Assembly: GCF_001704415.2 (NCBI RefSeq)
Contig: NC_030831.1
Location: 44,438,134 to 44,502,133 of the forward strand
DNA from: Capra hircus
Taxonomy: Eukaryota; Chordata; Mammalia; Artiodactyla; Bovidae
Reading direction: 5' to 3'
Length of the DNA: 64,000 bases
Part shown: in pieces, positions 23,440 through 34,908 of the stretch
Numbering within the stretch: position 1 is the first letter of the stretch
Layout: each line of letters starts with the position of its first letter
The notes under the pieces: model-generated
The model's input: the letters and a program-made list of their open reading frames with translations, nothing else
Database searches by the model: none
Told to the model about the DNA's origin: nothing
Made by a program: the position numbers and the translations under genes

Positions 23440-23665
23440 GTGCCTGCATGCGTACTCTGTCGCTTCAGTTGTATCTGACTCTTTGCAACCCTATGGACTG
23501 TAGCCCTCCAAGTTCCTCTGTCCATGGGACTCTCCAGGCAAAACTACTGGAGTGAGTTGCCATGCCCTCCTCCAGGGAATCTTGCCAACCCAGGATCCAA
23601 CTCATGTTTCTTGTGGCTCCTACATTGCAGGCAGATTCTTTACCGCTAAACCACCAGGGAAGCCC
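23440..23665 (-). mobile_element. Bov-tA SINE
   Basis: Antisense Bov-tA with head at the right end (TTACCGCTAAACCACCAGGG). Target-site duplication TTTATGAACCAT (23428-23439) and TTTATGGACCAT (23666-23677), one mismatch in 12. The right copy overlaps the target site of the L1 at 23692. Confidence 0.95.
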
Positions 23666-24065
23666 TTTATGGACCATAGTACCCACTTTTTAAAATTTAT
23701 TTATTAATTTTAATTGGAGGCTAATTACTTTACAATATTGTAATGGTTTTTGCCATACATTGACATGAATCAGCCATGGGTGTACATGTGTTCCCCATCC
23801 TGAACCCCCCTCCCACCTCCCTCCCCATACCACCCCACAGGGTCATCCCAGTGCACCAGCCCTGAGTACCCTGTCTCATGCATCGAACCTGGACTGGTGG
23901 TCTATTTCACATATGATAATATACATGTTTCAATGCTATTCTCTCAAATCATCCCACCCTCACCTTCTCCTGCAGAGTCCAAAAGACTGTTCTTTACATA
24001 TATGTCTCTTTTGCTGTGTCACATATAGGGTCATTGTTACCATCTCTCTAAATTCCATATATATG

Positions 24066-24350
24066 CACTGCTGCTGCTGCTGCTGCTGCTAAGTCACTTC
24101 AGTTCTGTCTGACTCTGTGCAACCCCATAGATAGCAGCCCACCAGGCTCCCCCATCCCTGGGATTCCCCAGGCAAGAACACTGGAGTGGGTTGCCATTGC
24201 CTTCTCCAGTGCATGAAAGTGAAAAGTGAATGTGAGGTCACTCAGTCGTGTCTGACTCTAGCGATCCCATGGACTGCAGCCCACCAGGCTCTTCTGTCTA
24301 TGGGATTTTCCACGCAAGAGTACTTGAGTGGGGTGCCATTGCCTTCTTGA
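24066..24350 (-). mobile_element. BOV-A2 SINE, full dimer
   Basis: Starts with a (CTG)n tract (24068-24090, the complement of the usual AGC tail), followed by two BovA monomers joined by the GTGAAAAGTGAATGTGA linker. It lies in the L1 3' UTR. Confidence 0.95.
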
Positions 24351-24623
24351 TTAGTATACTGTATTGGTGTTTTCCTTTCTGACTTACTTCACTCTGTATA
24401 ATAGGCTCCAGTTTCATCCACCTCATTAAAACTGATTCAAATGCATTATTTTTAATGGCTGAGTAATCTTCCATTGTGTATATGTACCGCAGCTTTTTTA
24501 TCCATTCATCTGCCGATGGACATCTAGGTTGCTTCCATGTCCTGACTATTGTAAACAGTGCTGCGATGAACATTGGGGTACGTGTGTCTCTTTCAATTCT
24601 GGTTTCCTCGGTGTGTATGCCCA

Positions 24624-25103
24624 TACCTTTGCTGACTAAGGTCCGTCTAGTCAAGGCTATGGTTTTTGCAGTAGTCATGTATGGATGTGAGTGTTGGAAT
24701 GCGAAGAAGGCTGAGCGCCAAAGAATTGATGCTTTTGAACTGTGGTGTTGGAGAAGACTCTTGAGAATCCCTTGGACTGCAAGGAGATCCAACCAGTCCA
24801 TTCTGAGGGAGAAAGCCTTGGGATTTCTTTGGAAGGAATGATGTTAAAGCTGAAACTCCAGTACTTTGGCCACCTCATGTGAAGTGTTGACTCATTGGAA
24901 AGACTTTGATGCTGGGAGGGATTGGAGGCAGGAGAAGGGGACGACCGAGGATGAGATGGCTAGATGGTATCACTACTTGATGAATGTGAGTCTGAGGGAA
25001 CTCCAGGTGTTGGTGATGGACAGGGAGGCCTGGCTTGCTGTGATTCATGGGGTCGCAGAGTCGGACATGACTGAGTGACTGAACTGAACTGAACTGAACT
25101 GAA
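24624..25103 (+). mobile_element. BovB 3' fragment (sense)
   Basis: 5'-truncated sense BovB C-terminal region (motifs YGCECWNAKKAERQRIDAFELW at 24680-24745, WCWRRLLRIPW after it), ending in four ACTGA repeats. It sits in L1 ORF2, where about 20 bases of L1 expected at the site are missing. Confidence 0.95.
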
Positions 25104-25580
25104 GGCAGTTCTATTTCCAGTTTTTAAAGAAATCTACACACTGTTCTCCATAGTGGCTGTACTAGTTTGCATTCCCATCAACAGTGTAAGAGGGTTCCCT
25201 TTTCTCCACACCGTCTCCAGCATTTATTGTTTGTAGACTTTTAGATAGCAGCCATTTTGACTGGCGTGAGATGGTACCTCACTGTGGTTTTGATTTGCAT
25301 TTCTCTGATAATGAATGATGTTGAGCATCTTTTCATGTTTGTTAACCATCTGTATGTCTTTAGGGAATTGTCTGTTTAGTTCCTTGGCTCATTTTTTAAT
25401 TGGGTCATTTATTTTTCTGGAATTGAGCTACATGAGTTGCTCGTATATTTTTGAGGTTAATTCTTTGTCAGTTGCTTCATTTGCTATTATTTTCCTCCCA
25501 TTCTGAAGGCTGTCTTTTCACCTTGCCTATAGTTTACTTCATTGTGCAAAAGCTTTTAAGTTTAATTAGGTCCCATTTGT

Positions 25581-28300
25581 TTATTTTGCTTTTATTTCCA
25601 GTATTCTGGGAGGTGGGTCATAGAGGATCTTGCTGTGATTTGTGTCAGAGAGTGCTTTGCCTCTGTTCTCCTCTAGGAGTTTTATAGTTTCTGGTCTTAC
25701 ATTTAGATTTTTGGTCCATTTTGACTTTATTTTTGTGTATGGTGTTAGAAAGTATTCTAATTTCATTCTTTTACAAGTGGTTGACCAGTTTTCCCAGCAC
25801 CATTTGTTAAAGAGATTGTCTTTTTCCCATTGTATATTCTTGCCTCCTTTGTCAAAGATAAGGTGTCCATAGGTGCATGGATTTATCTCTGGGCTTTCTA
25901 TTTTGTTCCATTGATCTATATTTCTGTCTTTGTGCCAGTACCATACTGTCTTGATGACTGTAGTTTTGTAGTATAGTCTGAAGTCAGGCAGGTTGATTCC
26001 TCCAGTTCCATTCTTGTTTTTCAAGATTGCTTTGGCTATTTGAGGGTTTTTTATGTTTCCATATAAATTGTGAGATTATTTGTTCTAGTTCTTTGAAAAA
26101 TACCATTGGTAGCTTGATAGGGATTGGATTGAATCTATAGATTGCTTTGGATAGTATCCTCATTTTCACTATATTGATTCTTCTGATCCATGAACGTGGT
26201 ATATTTCTCCACCTATTTGTGTTATCTTTGATTTCTTTCATCAATGTTTTATAGTTTTCTATATATAGGTCTTTAGTTTCTTTAGGTAGATTTATTCCTA
26301 AGTATTTTATTCTTTTCATTGCAATGGTGAATGGAATTGTTTCCTTCATTTCTCTTTCTATTTTCTCATTGTTAGTGTATAGGACTGCAAGGGATTTCTC
26401 TGTGTTAATTTTATATCCTGCAACTTTACTATATTTATTGATTAGCTCTATTAATTTTCTGGTGGAATCTTTAGGGTTTTCTATGTAGAGGATCATGTCA
26501 TCTGCAAACAGTGAGAATCTTACTTCTTCTTTTCCAATCTGGGTTCCTTTTATTTCTTTTTCTTCTTTGATTGCTGTGGCTAAAATTTCCAGAACTATGT
26601 TGAATAATAGTGGTGAGAATGGGCACCCTTGTCTTGTTCCTGACTATAGCGGAAATGCTTTCAATTTTTCACCACTGAAGATAATGTTTGCTGTGGTTCA
26701 TCATATTTTGCTTTTATTATGATGAGGTACGTTGAAGGCAATGGCATCCCACTCCAGTACTCTTGCCTGGAAAACCCCATGGATGGAGGAGCCTGGTAGG
26801 CTGCAGTCCATGGGGTCGCTAAGTCAGACATGACTGAGTGACTTCACTTTCACCTTTCACTTTCATGCATTGGAGAAGGAAATGGCAACCCACTCCAGTG
26901 TTCTTGCCTGGAGAATCCCAGGGATGGGGGAGCCTGGTGGGCTGCCATCTATGGGGTTGCACAGAGTCGGACACGACTGAAGTGACTTAGCAATAGCAAT
27001 GTTCCTCCTATTCCTGCTTTCTGGAGGGTTTTTATCATAAATGGATGTTGAATTGTGTCAAAGGCTTTCTCTGCATCTGTTGAGATAATAATTTGGTTTT
27101 TATCTTTCAAGTTGTTAATGTGATGTATCACATTGATTGATTTGTGAATATTGAAGAATCCTTGCATCTTTGGAATAAAGCCCACTTGGTCATGATGTAT
27201 GATCTTTTTATTATGTTGTTGGATTCTGTTCGCTAGAATTTTTTTAAAAGGATTTTTGCATCTATCTTCATCAGTGATATTGGCCTGTAGTTTTCTTTCT
27301 TGTGGCACCTTTTTCTGGTTTTGGTATTAGGGTGATGGTGGCCTCATAGAATGAATTTGGAAGGTTACCTTCCTCTGAAATTTTCTGAAAGAGTTTGAGT
27401 AGGATAGGTGTTAACTCTTCTCTAAATTTTTGGTAGAATTCAACTGTGAAGCCGTCTGGTCCTTGGCTTTTGTTTGCTGGGAAATCTCTGATTACAATTC
27501 TGATTTCTGTGCTTGTGATGGGTCTGTTAAGATTTTCTATTTCTTCCTGGTTCAGTTTTGGAAAGTTATACTTTTCTAAGAATTTTTCCATTTATTCCAA
27601 GTTGTCCATTTTATTGGCATATAGTTGCTGATAGTAGTCTCTTATGATCCTTTGTATTTCTGTGTTGTCTGTTGTGATTTCTCCATTTTCATTTCTAATT
27701 TTGTTGATTTTATTCTTCTCCCTTTTTTTCTTGATGAGTCTGGCTAATGCTTTGTCAATTTTATTTATCTTCTCAAAGAACCAGCTTTTAGCTTTGTTAA
27801 TTTTTGCTATGGTCTCCTTTGTTTCTTTTTCATTTATTTCTGCCCTAATTTTTATGATTTCTTTCCTTCTACTAACCCTGGGGCCTTTCATTTCTTCTAG
27901 TTGCTTTAGATGTAGAGTTAGGTTATTTATTTGATTTTTCTCTTGTTTCTTGAGGTATGCTTGTATTGCTATGAACCTTCCCCTTAGCACTGCTTTTACT
28001 GAATCCCATAGGTTTTTTGTTGTTGTGTTTTCATTTTCATTTGTTTTTGTGCATATTTTGATTTCTTTTTTAATTTCTTCTGTGATTTGTTGGTTATTCA
28101 GAAGCATGTTGTTTAGCCTCCATATATTTGTATTTTTAATAGTTTTTTTTTTCTTTCTGTAGTTGACATCTAATCTTACTGCATTGTGATCAGAAAAGAT
28201 GCTTGGAATTATTTCAATTTTTTTGAATTTACCAAGGCTAGATTTATGGCCCAGGGGGTCGCAAAGAGTCGGACATGACTGAGCGACTGAACTGAACTGA
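25581..28300 (-). pseudogene. L1 ORF2 remnant (endonuclease end to C-terminus)
   Basis: The minus strand encodes L1 ORF2 in order: endonuclease SDH motif (SDHNAVRLDV, about 28170-28200), linker (27592-28200), RT start (27271-27591, NKSQGPDGFTVEFYQKF), the FADD catalytic box (about 26485-26505, followed by MILYIENP), and the post-RT domain (25984-26496, then 25581-26024 with KWCWENW and ILYDPPPRILEIKAK). Frame changes and a nested BOV-A2 break it, so no full-length protein is possible. A full ORF2 of the family is about 1,270 residues. Confidence 0.93.
26732..26998 (+). mobile_element. BOV-A2 SINE, full dimer
   Basis: Two monomers: GGCAATGGCATCCCACTCC to GACTTCACTTTCACC, then CATGCATTGGAGAAGGAAATGG to GACACGACTGAAGTGACTTAGC. 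Inserted in the L1 RT region. Confidence 0.95.
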
Positions 28301-28303
28301 CTG
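28250..28303 (+). mobile_element. Short BovB 3' tail insertion
   Basis: Only about 54 bases: GGGGTCGCAAAGAGTCGGAC, GACTGAGCGACTGAACTGAACTGA. L1 sequence resumes immediately on both sides. Confidence 0.9.
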
Positions 28304-28390
28304 ATGTGATCTATCCTAGAGAAAGTTCCATGTACACTTGAGAAAAAGGTGAAATTCATTGTTTTGGGGCATAGCACCCATTTTTTAAAA

Positions 28391-30740
28391 AGTGGTTTAA
28401 CCAAGAGCAGCCTGTTATAAGTTCCATTTTTTCCATTGTGTTGTATAGAAAATCAGAAGCTTGTGTATAAAAAATTAAAATAGCAGTAATAGTAATTGTG
28501 GGACTAGTGCCACATGATAGTAGTAATATCAGCTTTCAAAATCCTTTGAGTGTAAAAGTCTTACTTGTTTTATGAGCTGACACATGGAGCTAGTCTTAAA
28601 AATAAAAAATAAAAATGGTGTCTTGCAGTCCAGATTTCATAAGAAAAAAATTGCATCTTTAATTAAGATTTATGGGCCTCAGTTCGGCCCAGCCAGAGGA
28701 AAAAGGTGGTTCAAGAGAATAAAAACTAATGGTTAAAAATGAGACAATATGATTACAGGCCTTTAATTCCTCCTGCTTCTTTTGCAGAGCTTCCAGTGGC
28801 CCCAGGCAAAAGCAGGAAATTATTGTCTTTAAAATAGCATTATTTTGGCATAAAATGTTTATGACTTAAGGTGAAATTTGTAAGACTATCAACCTCACTT
28901 GAAAGGCTTCTCTTACTAGAAACAATGTTTAGCTTGGTGAAAAAAATTCCTTAAGAACTAAAACATGCATCTAAGTTTACATATAAGGGAAGATGCATAT
29001 AAACTGACATCGCCTGGTGCCGGTTTAGCACCTTTCCGTTTTCATAGTAAGTAGCACGTGCTAGATCTCACTCCATCCTCTTGAGAACCTTGATGATGAA
29101 GCAGTCACGACAGATATTAGGATCTCTACTTTGAAGATGAAGGTTATTTTTCAAGAGGTTAGGTTATTTGTTAAAAGACTGGAAATTGACATTAATAAAA
29201 GTTTAATCCCAAATCCAGTGTTCACTCCACTATACCATAAAGCTGTTCCTCTAAGACAACCAGACTAAGAGTTTATCTGTGTGTTATTTTTTAATTGTCA
29301 CAAAGTTAATTAACTATTTGATTCTATATGTTCTTTTATTGAGAAATGATTCTCTACTTTCTCTACAATGTGAAGTACTTTTGAGAAAGGACTGTGTCAT
29401 TAGCTGCTTTTACTCTAGCTAAAGTTGTTGATTAAATAAGAGTTTTGCTTTAATTGTTTAAATTATTTCCTTAATTCTTCAAAGCATCTCCTCTTGATCT
29501 CATGCTTTGATATTAATATAAAGCCATTCCTTTCATGATCACACAGCTTAATTATTCATCACGTGTTCATCTCAAATTTAAGTTCCAGTCTGGTTCTAGT
29601 TCTGCTACCCACATGACCAGCCTATTCTTTCCACTGAGAAGAGGTAACATCTGTGGATATCCACATCTACCAATAACTTTGACAAACTTCATTCTACTCC
29701 AAAGACTCTCAGATCTGCTATTCATTCTTCCAACAACTTCAAGTTTCTGGAAAGAGAAGAAAACCCCAAAATAAATGAGAGAGTCTTCCTAAAGGGAATT
29801 CAATATATTCATTATGCATAAAAGCAGTCCTTATGGTCTCCCCACTCTTGATGAACCTTTAGAAAATTACTTCCATGACTTTAGAAAATATTGTTATGAA
29901 GATAATTCCTAAGTCAATGTCTCTAGTGTCAAAACTGCTCCAAAATACCAGCCCTGAAGAAACATCTGCTTGAGAGACATTACCACCTGTATATCTAAGC
30001 AGCAAATCAAGCTCATTATATCTAAAATTAAATTCATGACTGTGGTCGTAAGCTCTGCTTCCTTATGCCCTCTAACAGTACTTGCTTTACTTATTCCAAT
30101 TCCTTCACCTGGTATACTTACATTTCTGCCAACATCCCTTCCATTCTTGAATAACTTGTATCCCATCTCCTCAATGCAGGCTCATAATCCCTCCAGCTAA
30201 AACAATCACACTCTTTTTAAAACTTGTAGAACCTGTATTGTAATTCTAATAGTAATCCAAGCATAAAAAACAAGTGATCTGTATGATGTCAACAGAAATG
30301 CCTTTCTTACAATAAATTTGCTTCAGTTTCCGAAATGAAAAAGGAGTTTAAAGGGAGCTGTCTCTAAAGTGAGTTTTACAAGGTGCTCTAGTGAGAGACA
30401 GAAAGAAAACTTTCGAATTTTTACTGAAATTCATCTTAAAATTAGGAAACCAATTTTATCAATATTTAATATACAAATTGTCTATGTTGAACAGAGCTGA
30501 AGTACCTGTGTAGAATTGATATATAGAGAGATAGTATAGCTCTCATAGGAATGTTGTGAGACAAAACAGGTTATATATATAAATAAACCCATTTGTAATA
30601 CAGATTGTCAATTTATTCAAGTTAATATAGCTATTAATTGTTATGATATCATCATATTTGGTGATACATTTAATAATATTTATATTTTATCTTGCATTAA
30701 TTGAAAAATACAGTTTGGTTATGTTTTTACTTTTCATAAT
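28391..30740. other. Mostly non-repeat interval
   Basis: No gene recognised. One MIR at 29025-29235. A faint MIR-like stretch lies at 30536-30620 ('CTCATAGGAATGTTGTGAG'). The remainder is AT-rich with short open frames only. Confidence 0.45.
29025..29235 (+). mobile_element. MIR SINE fragment
   Basis: Order of motifs 'TAAGTAGCACGTGCTAGATCT', 'CTTGAGAACC', 'ATTAGGATCTCTACTTTGAAG', 'TCCAGTGTTCACTCCACTATACCA' follows the sense MIR, including its 3' end. Diverged. Confidence 0.65.
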
Positions 30741-30741
30741 G

Positions 30742-30992
30742 AGCAGACATTACTTTGCCAACAAAAGTCCATTTAGTCAAAGCTATGGTTTTTCCAGTAG
30801 TCATATATGAATGTGAGAGTTGGACCACAAAGAAGGCTGAGCACCAAAGAACTGATACTTTTGAACTGTGGTGTTGGAGAAGACTTTTGAATCAGAAAGC
30901 AGGAGGAGAAGGGGACGACAGAGGACAAGATGGTTGGATATCATCACCTACTCAATGGACATGAGTCTGAGCAAGCTCCAGGAGATGAACAG
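30742..30992 (+). mobile_element. BovB 3' fragment with internal deletion
   Basis: Sense BovB C-terminal sequence (YECESWTTKKAEHQRTD at 30805-30855, WCWRRLL, then a jump to RRRGRQRTRWLD at 30900-30940). About 100 bases of the usual element are missing between these blocks. It abuts an antisense BovB 3' end. Confidence 0.9.
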
Positions 30993-31004
30993 CAAAAGAC
31001 GTCT

Positions 31005-31841
31005 GATTGTTGATGTTGTGTCTGACTCTTTGCCACTCCATGGATTACAGCATGCCAGGCTTCTCTGCCTTCACCATCTCCCAGAGCTTGCTCAAACTCA
31101 TGTCCATTGAGTTGGTGATAATGTCCAACCATCTTGTCCTCTGTTGTCCCCTTCTCCTCCCTCCTTCTATCTTTACCAGCATCATGGTGTTTTCTAAGAA
31201 GTCAGTTTTTCACATCAGGTGACCAAAGTATTGGAGCTTCAGCTTCAGCATCAGTCCTTCCAATGAATATTCAGGGATGATTTCCTTTAGTATTGACTGG
31301 TTTGATCTCCTTGCAGTCCAGGAGACTCTCAAAAGTCTTCTCCAGCACCACAGTTCAAAAGCATCAGTTCTTTGGTGCTCAACCTTCTTTGAGCTATCAC
31401 AGCCATACACAATTATTTGGAAAAACCATAGCTTTGACTAGATGGACCTCTGTCGGCAAAGTAATGTCCCTGCTTTTTAATGTACTGTCTAGGTTTGTCA
31501 TAGCTTTTCATCCAAGGAGCAAGCATCTTTTAATTTCATGGCTGCAGTCACTGTTCACAGTGATTTTGGAGCCCAAGAAAAAAGCCTTTCATTGTTTCCA
31601 TTGCTTCCCATCTATATGTCATGAAGTAAGGAGACTCAGAGCTGTGATCTTAGTTTCTTGAATGTTGAATTTTAAGACAGCTTTTTTCACTCTCCTCTTT
31701 CACCATCACCATGAGGCTTTTTTAGTTCCTCTTTGCTATCTGCCACAAGGGTGGTGTTATCTGCATATCCAAGGTTGTTGTTATTTCTCCTGGTAATCTT
31801 GATTCCAGCTTGTTCTTCATCCAGCCTGGCATTTTGCATAT
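31005..31841 (-). mobile_element. BovB copy (outer), 3' part
   Basis: Antisense BovB starting at its 3' end (31005) and running through the C-terminal domain to the RT region, where it is split at 31841 by another BovB. It resumes at 34730 with the next RT words (AGCATATAAGCTAAATAAACA). Confidence 0.92.
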
Positions 31842-32241
31842 CAGTTCATGTCAGTTTAGTCACTCAGTTCTGTCCAACTATTTGCAACCCTATGGACTGC
31901 AGCACACAAGGCCTCCCTGTCCATCACCAACTCCCAGAGTTTACTCAAACTCACGTCCATCTAGTCAGTGATGCCATCCAGCCATCTCATCCTCTGTCGT
32001 CCCCTTCTCCTCCTGCCCCCAATCCCTCCCAGCATCAGAGTCTTTTCCAATGAGTCAGCTCTTCGCATGAGGTGGCCAAAGTACTGGAGTTTCAGCTTCA
32101 ACATCATTCCCTCCAAAGAAATCCCAGGGCTAATCTCCTTCAGAATGGACTGGTTGGATCTCCTTGCAGCCCAAGGGACTCTCAAGAGTCTTCTCCAACA
32201 TCACAGTTCAAAGCCATCAGTCATTCAGCACTCAGCTTTCT

Positions 32242-33387
32242 TTATAGTCCAACTCTCACATCACATACATGACTATTGGAAAAAAACATGGCCGGGACTG
32301 GACGGACCTTTGTTGACAAAGCAGTGTCTCTGCTTTTTAATAGGCTGTCTAGACTGGTCATAACTTTTCTTCCAAGGAGAAAGCATCTTTTAATTTCATG
32401 GCTGCAATCACCATCTACAGTGATTTTGGAGCCCAAAAAAGTAAAGTCTGCCACTGTTTCTCCATCTGTTTGCCATGAAGTGATGGGAACAGATGCCACG
32501 ATCTTAGTTTTGTGAATGTTGAACTTTAAGCCAACGTTTTGCCTCTTCTCTTTCACTTTCATCAAGAGGCTCTTTCGTTCCTCTTCACTTTCTGCCATAA
32601 GGGTGGTGTCATCTGCATATCTGAGGTCATTGATATTTCTCCCAGTAGTCTTGATTCCAGCTTGTGTTTCATCCAGCCCAGTGTTTCTCATTATTTACTT
32701 TGCATATAAGTTAAATAAGCAGGGTGACAATATACAGCCTTGATGTAGTCCTTTTCCTATTTGGAACCAGTCTGTTGTTCCATGTCCAGTTCTAACTGTT
32801 GCTTCCTGACCTGCATATAGGTTTCTCAAGAGGCAGGTCAGGTGGTCTGGTGTTCCCATCTCTTGAAGAATTTTCCACAGTTTATTGTGATCCACACTGT
32901 CAAAGGCTTTGGCATAGTCAATAAAGCAGAAGAAGAGGTGTTTGTTTTTTTTTTTTAACTCTCTTGCTTTTTTGATGATTAGGTGGATGTTGGCAATTTG
33001 ATCTCTGATTCCTCTGCCTTTTCTAAAACCAGCTTGAACATTTGGAAGTTCATGGTTCACATAATATTGAAACCTGGCTTGGAGAATTTTGAGCATTACT
33101 TTACTAGCGTGTGAGATGAGTGCAATTGTGCAGTAGTTTGAGCATTCTTTGGCATTGCCTTTCTTTGGGATTGGAATGAAAACTGACTTTTTCCAGTCCT
33201 GTGGCCACTGCTGAGTTTTCCAAATTTGCTGACATGTTGAGTACAATATTTTCACAGCATCAGCTTTTAGGATTTGAAATAGCTCAACTGGAATTCCATC
33301 ACCTCCACTAGCTTTGTTCATAGTGATGCTTCCTAAGGCCCACTTGACTTCACATTCCAGGATGTCTGGCTCTAGGTGAGTGATCAC
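32242..33387 (-). pseudogene. BovB reverse transcriptase remnant, one nonsense codon
   Basis: Two open segments in the same frame (230 and 149 codons) are separated by one stop codon at 32695-32697, which stands where related copies have Tyr in YAEYIM. RT motif A (FIDYAKAFDSVDH), motif B region (HQGCILSPCLFN) and motif C (LRYADD) are all present, so the catalytic aspartates survive. A frameshift near 33385 disconnects it from the linker and endonuclease. The protein would act in target-primed reverse transcription. Here it is a broken copy. Confidence 0.92.
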
Positions 33388-34190
33388 ACCATCGTGATTT
33401 TCTGGGTTGTGAAGATCTTTTTTTGTACAGTTCTTCTGTGTATTCTTGCCACCTCTTCTGCTTCTGTTAGGTCCATACCATTTCTGTCCTTTATCGTGCC
33501 CATCTTTGCATGAAATATTCCCTTGGTATCTCTAATTTTCTTGAAGAGATCTCTAGTCTTTCCCATTCTATTGTTTTCCTCTATTTCTTCGTACTGATCA
33601 CTGAGGAAGGCTTTTTTTTTTTTAAATCTCTCCTTGCTGTTCTTTGGAAATCTGCATTCAAATGGGTATATCTTTCCTTTTCTCCTTTGCTTTTTGCCTC
33701 TCTTCTTTTCACAGCTATTTGTAAGGCCTCCTCCAACACCCATTTTGATTTTTTGCATTTCTTTTTCTTGGTGATGGTCTTGCTCCCTGTCTCCTGTACA
33801 GTGTCATGAACCTCCATCCATAGTTCATCAGGCACTCTATCAGATATATTCCCTTAAATCTATTTCCCACTTCCACTGTACAATTGTAAGAGATTTGATT
33901 TATGTTATACCTGAATGATCTAGTGGCTTTCTCTACTTTCTTCAATTTAAGTCTGAATTTGGCAACAAGGAGTTCATGATCTGAGCCACAGTCCACTCCT
34001 GGTCTTATTTTTGCTGACTGTATAGAGCATCTCCATTTTTGGCCGCAAAGATTATAATCAATGTGATTTTGATGTGACCATCTGGTGATGCCCATGTGTA
34101 AAGTCTTCTCTTGTGTTGTTGGAAGAGGGTGTTTGCTATGACCAGTGCATTCTCTTGGCAAAACTCTATTAGCCTTTGCCCTGCTTTATT

Positions 34191-34616
34191 CTATACTTCA
34201 AGGCCAAATATGCCTGTTATTCCAGGTGTTTCTTGACTTCCTACTTTTGCATTGCAATATGTTATAATGAAAAGGACATCTTTTTGGGGTGTTAGTTCTA
34301 GGTCTTGTAGGTCTTCATAGAACTGTTCAACTTCAGCTTCTTCAGCATTACTGGTCGGGGCATATTTTTGGATTATCGTGATGTTGAATGGTTTGCCTTG
34401 GAAACGAACAGAGCTCATTCTGTCATGTTTGAGACTGCATCCAAGTACTGAATTTTGGACTCTTTTGTTGACTATGATGGCTACTTCATTTCTTCTAAGG
34501 GATTCTTGTCCACAGTAGTAGATATAATGGTTATCTGAGTTAAATTCACCAATACCATTCCATTTTAGTTCACTGATTCCCAAAATGTTCAGTCTTGCCA
34601 TCGCCTGTTTGATCAC
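34191..34616 (-). pseudogene. BovB endonuclease N-terminal remnant
   Basis: 141 open codons of the apurinic-endonuclease-like domain. ISELKWNG supplies the conserved Glu region. The region equivalent to GDWNAK reads TYCNAK, so the conserved Asp of that motif is lost. The downstream SDHEL motif is present in another frame (33715-34161). The domain normally nicks target DNA, and this copy should be inactive. Confidence 0.85.
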
Positions 34617-34660
34617 TTCCCAAAATGTTCACTCTTGCCATCTCCTGTTTGATCACTTCC
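34581..34660. repeat. 40-bp tandem duplication within BovB
   Basis: Two consecutive 40-base units (34581-34620 and 34621-34660), each starting CAAAATGTTCA and ending GATCACTTCC, differ at two positions. Other BovB copies here have a single unit. Confidence 0.95.
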
Positions 34661-34729
34661 AATTTGCCTTGATTCGTGGACCTAACATTCCAGGTTCCTA
34701 TGCAATATTTTTCTTCACAGCATGAAATA

Positions 34730-34908
34730 CTCAGCATATAAGCTAAATAAACAGGGTAACAATATACAGCCTTGATGCACTCCTTTCCCAATTTTGAACC
34801 AGTCTGTTGTTACATATTCAATTCTGACTATTCCATCTTGACCTGCATATAGGTTTCTCATGAGGCAGGTAAGGTGGTCTGGTATTCCCATCTCTTTAAT
34901 AATTTATT
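34730..34908 (-). mobile_element. Outer BovB copy, RT part
   Basis: Continuation of the 31005-31841 element after the nested BovB. It reads the RT region up to the equivalent of TGGTATTCCCATCTCTT and is 5'-truncated near 34908. Confidence 0.88.

Larger units (their letters stand above)
23692..28369 (-). mobile_element. 5'-truncated L1 with four nested insertions
   Basis: Minus-strand L1: 3' UTR at the left (23692-24065), then ORF2 C-terminus, RT, linker and the endonuclease end, stopping near 28369. It is interrupted by BOV-A2 (24066-24350), BovB (24624-25103), BOV-A2 (26732-26998) and a BovB tail (28250-28303). Flanked by a 17-bp target-site duplication: CATAGTACCCACTTTTT (23675-23691) and CATAGCACCCATTTTTT (28370-28386). 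The site reads TTTT/AA on the minus strand, the usual L1 endonuclease preference. Confidence 0.96.
31842..34729 (-). mobile_element. Nearly full-length BovB nested in another BovB
   Basis: Antisense BovB of about 2.9 kb, from its TCAGTTCA-type 3' tail to its 5' leader near 34729. Domain order on the minus strand is endonuclease (34191-34616 and 33715-34161), linker (33384-33758), RT (32695-33387, continuing at 32242-32691) and C-terminus. It is the most complete BovB in the window, but several frameshifts and stops make it inactive. It carries a 40-bp tandem duplication in the endonuclease 5' part. Confidence 0.94.

Noticed and set aside
27644..28162. Hydrophobic plus-strand frames suggesting membrane proteins
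   Set aside because: They are antisense to the Lys/Glu/Asn-rich L1 ORF2 linker. The T-rich complement reads as Phe, Leu and Ser, giving a false membrane-protein look.
32242..33387. A functional host reverse-transcriptase gene
   Set aside because: It is the RT of a nested BovB copy, with a nonsense codon, a frameshift to the linker and a damaged endonuclease.
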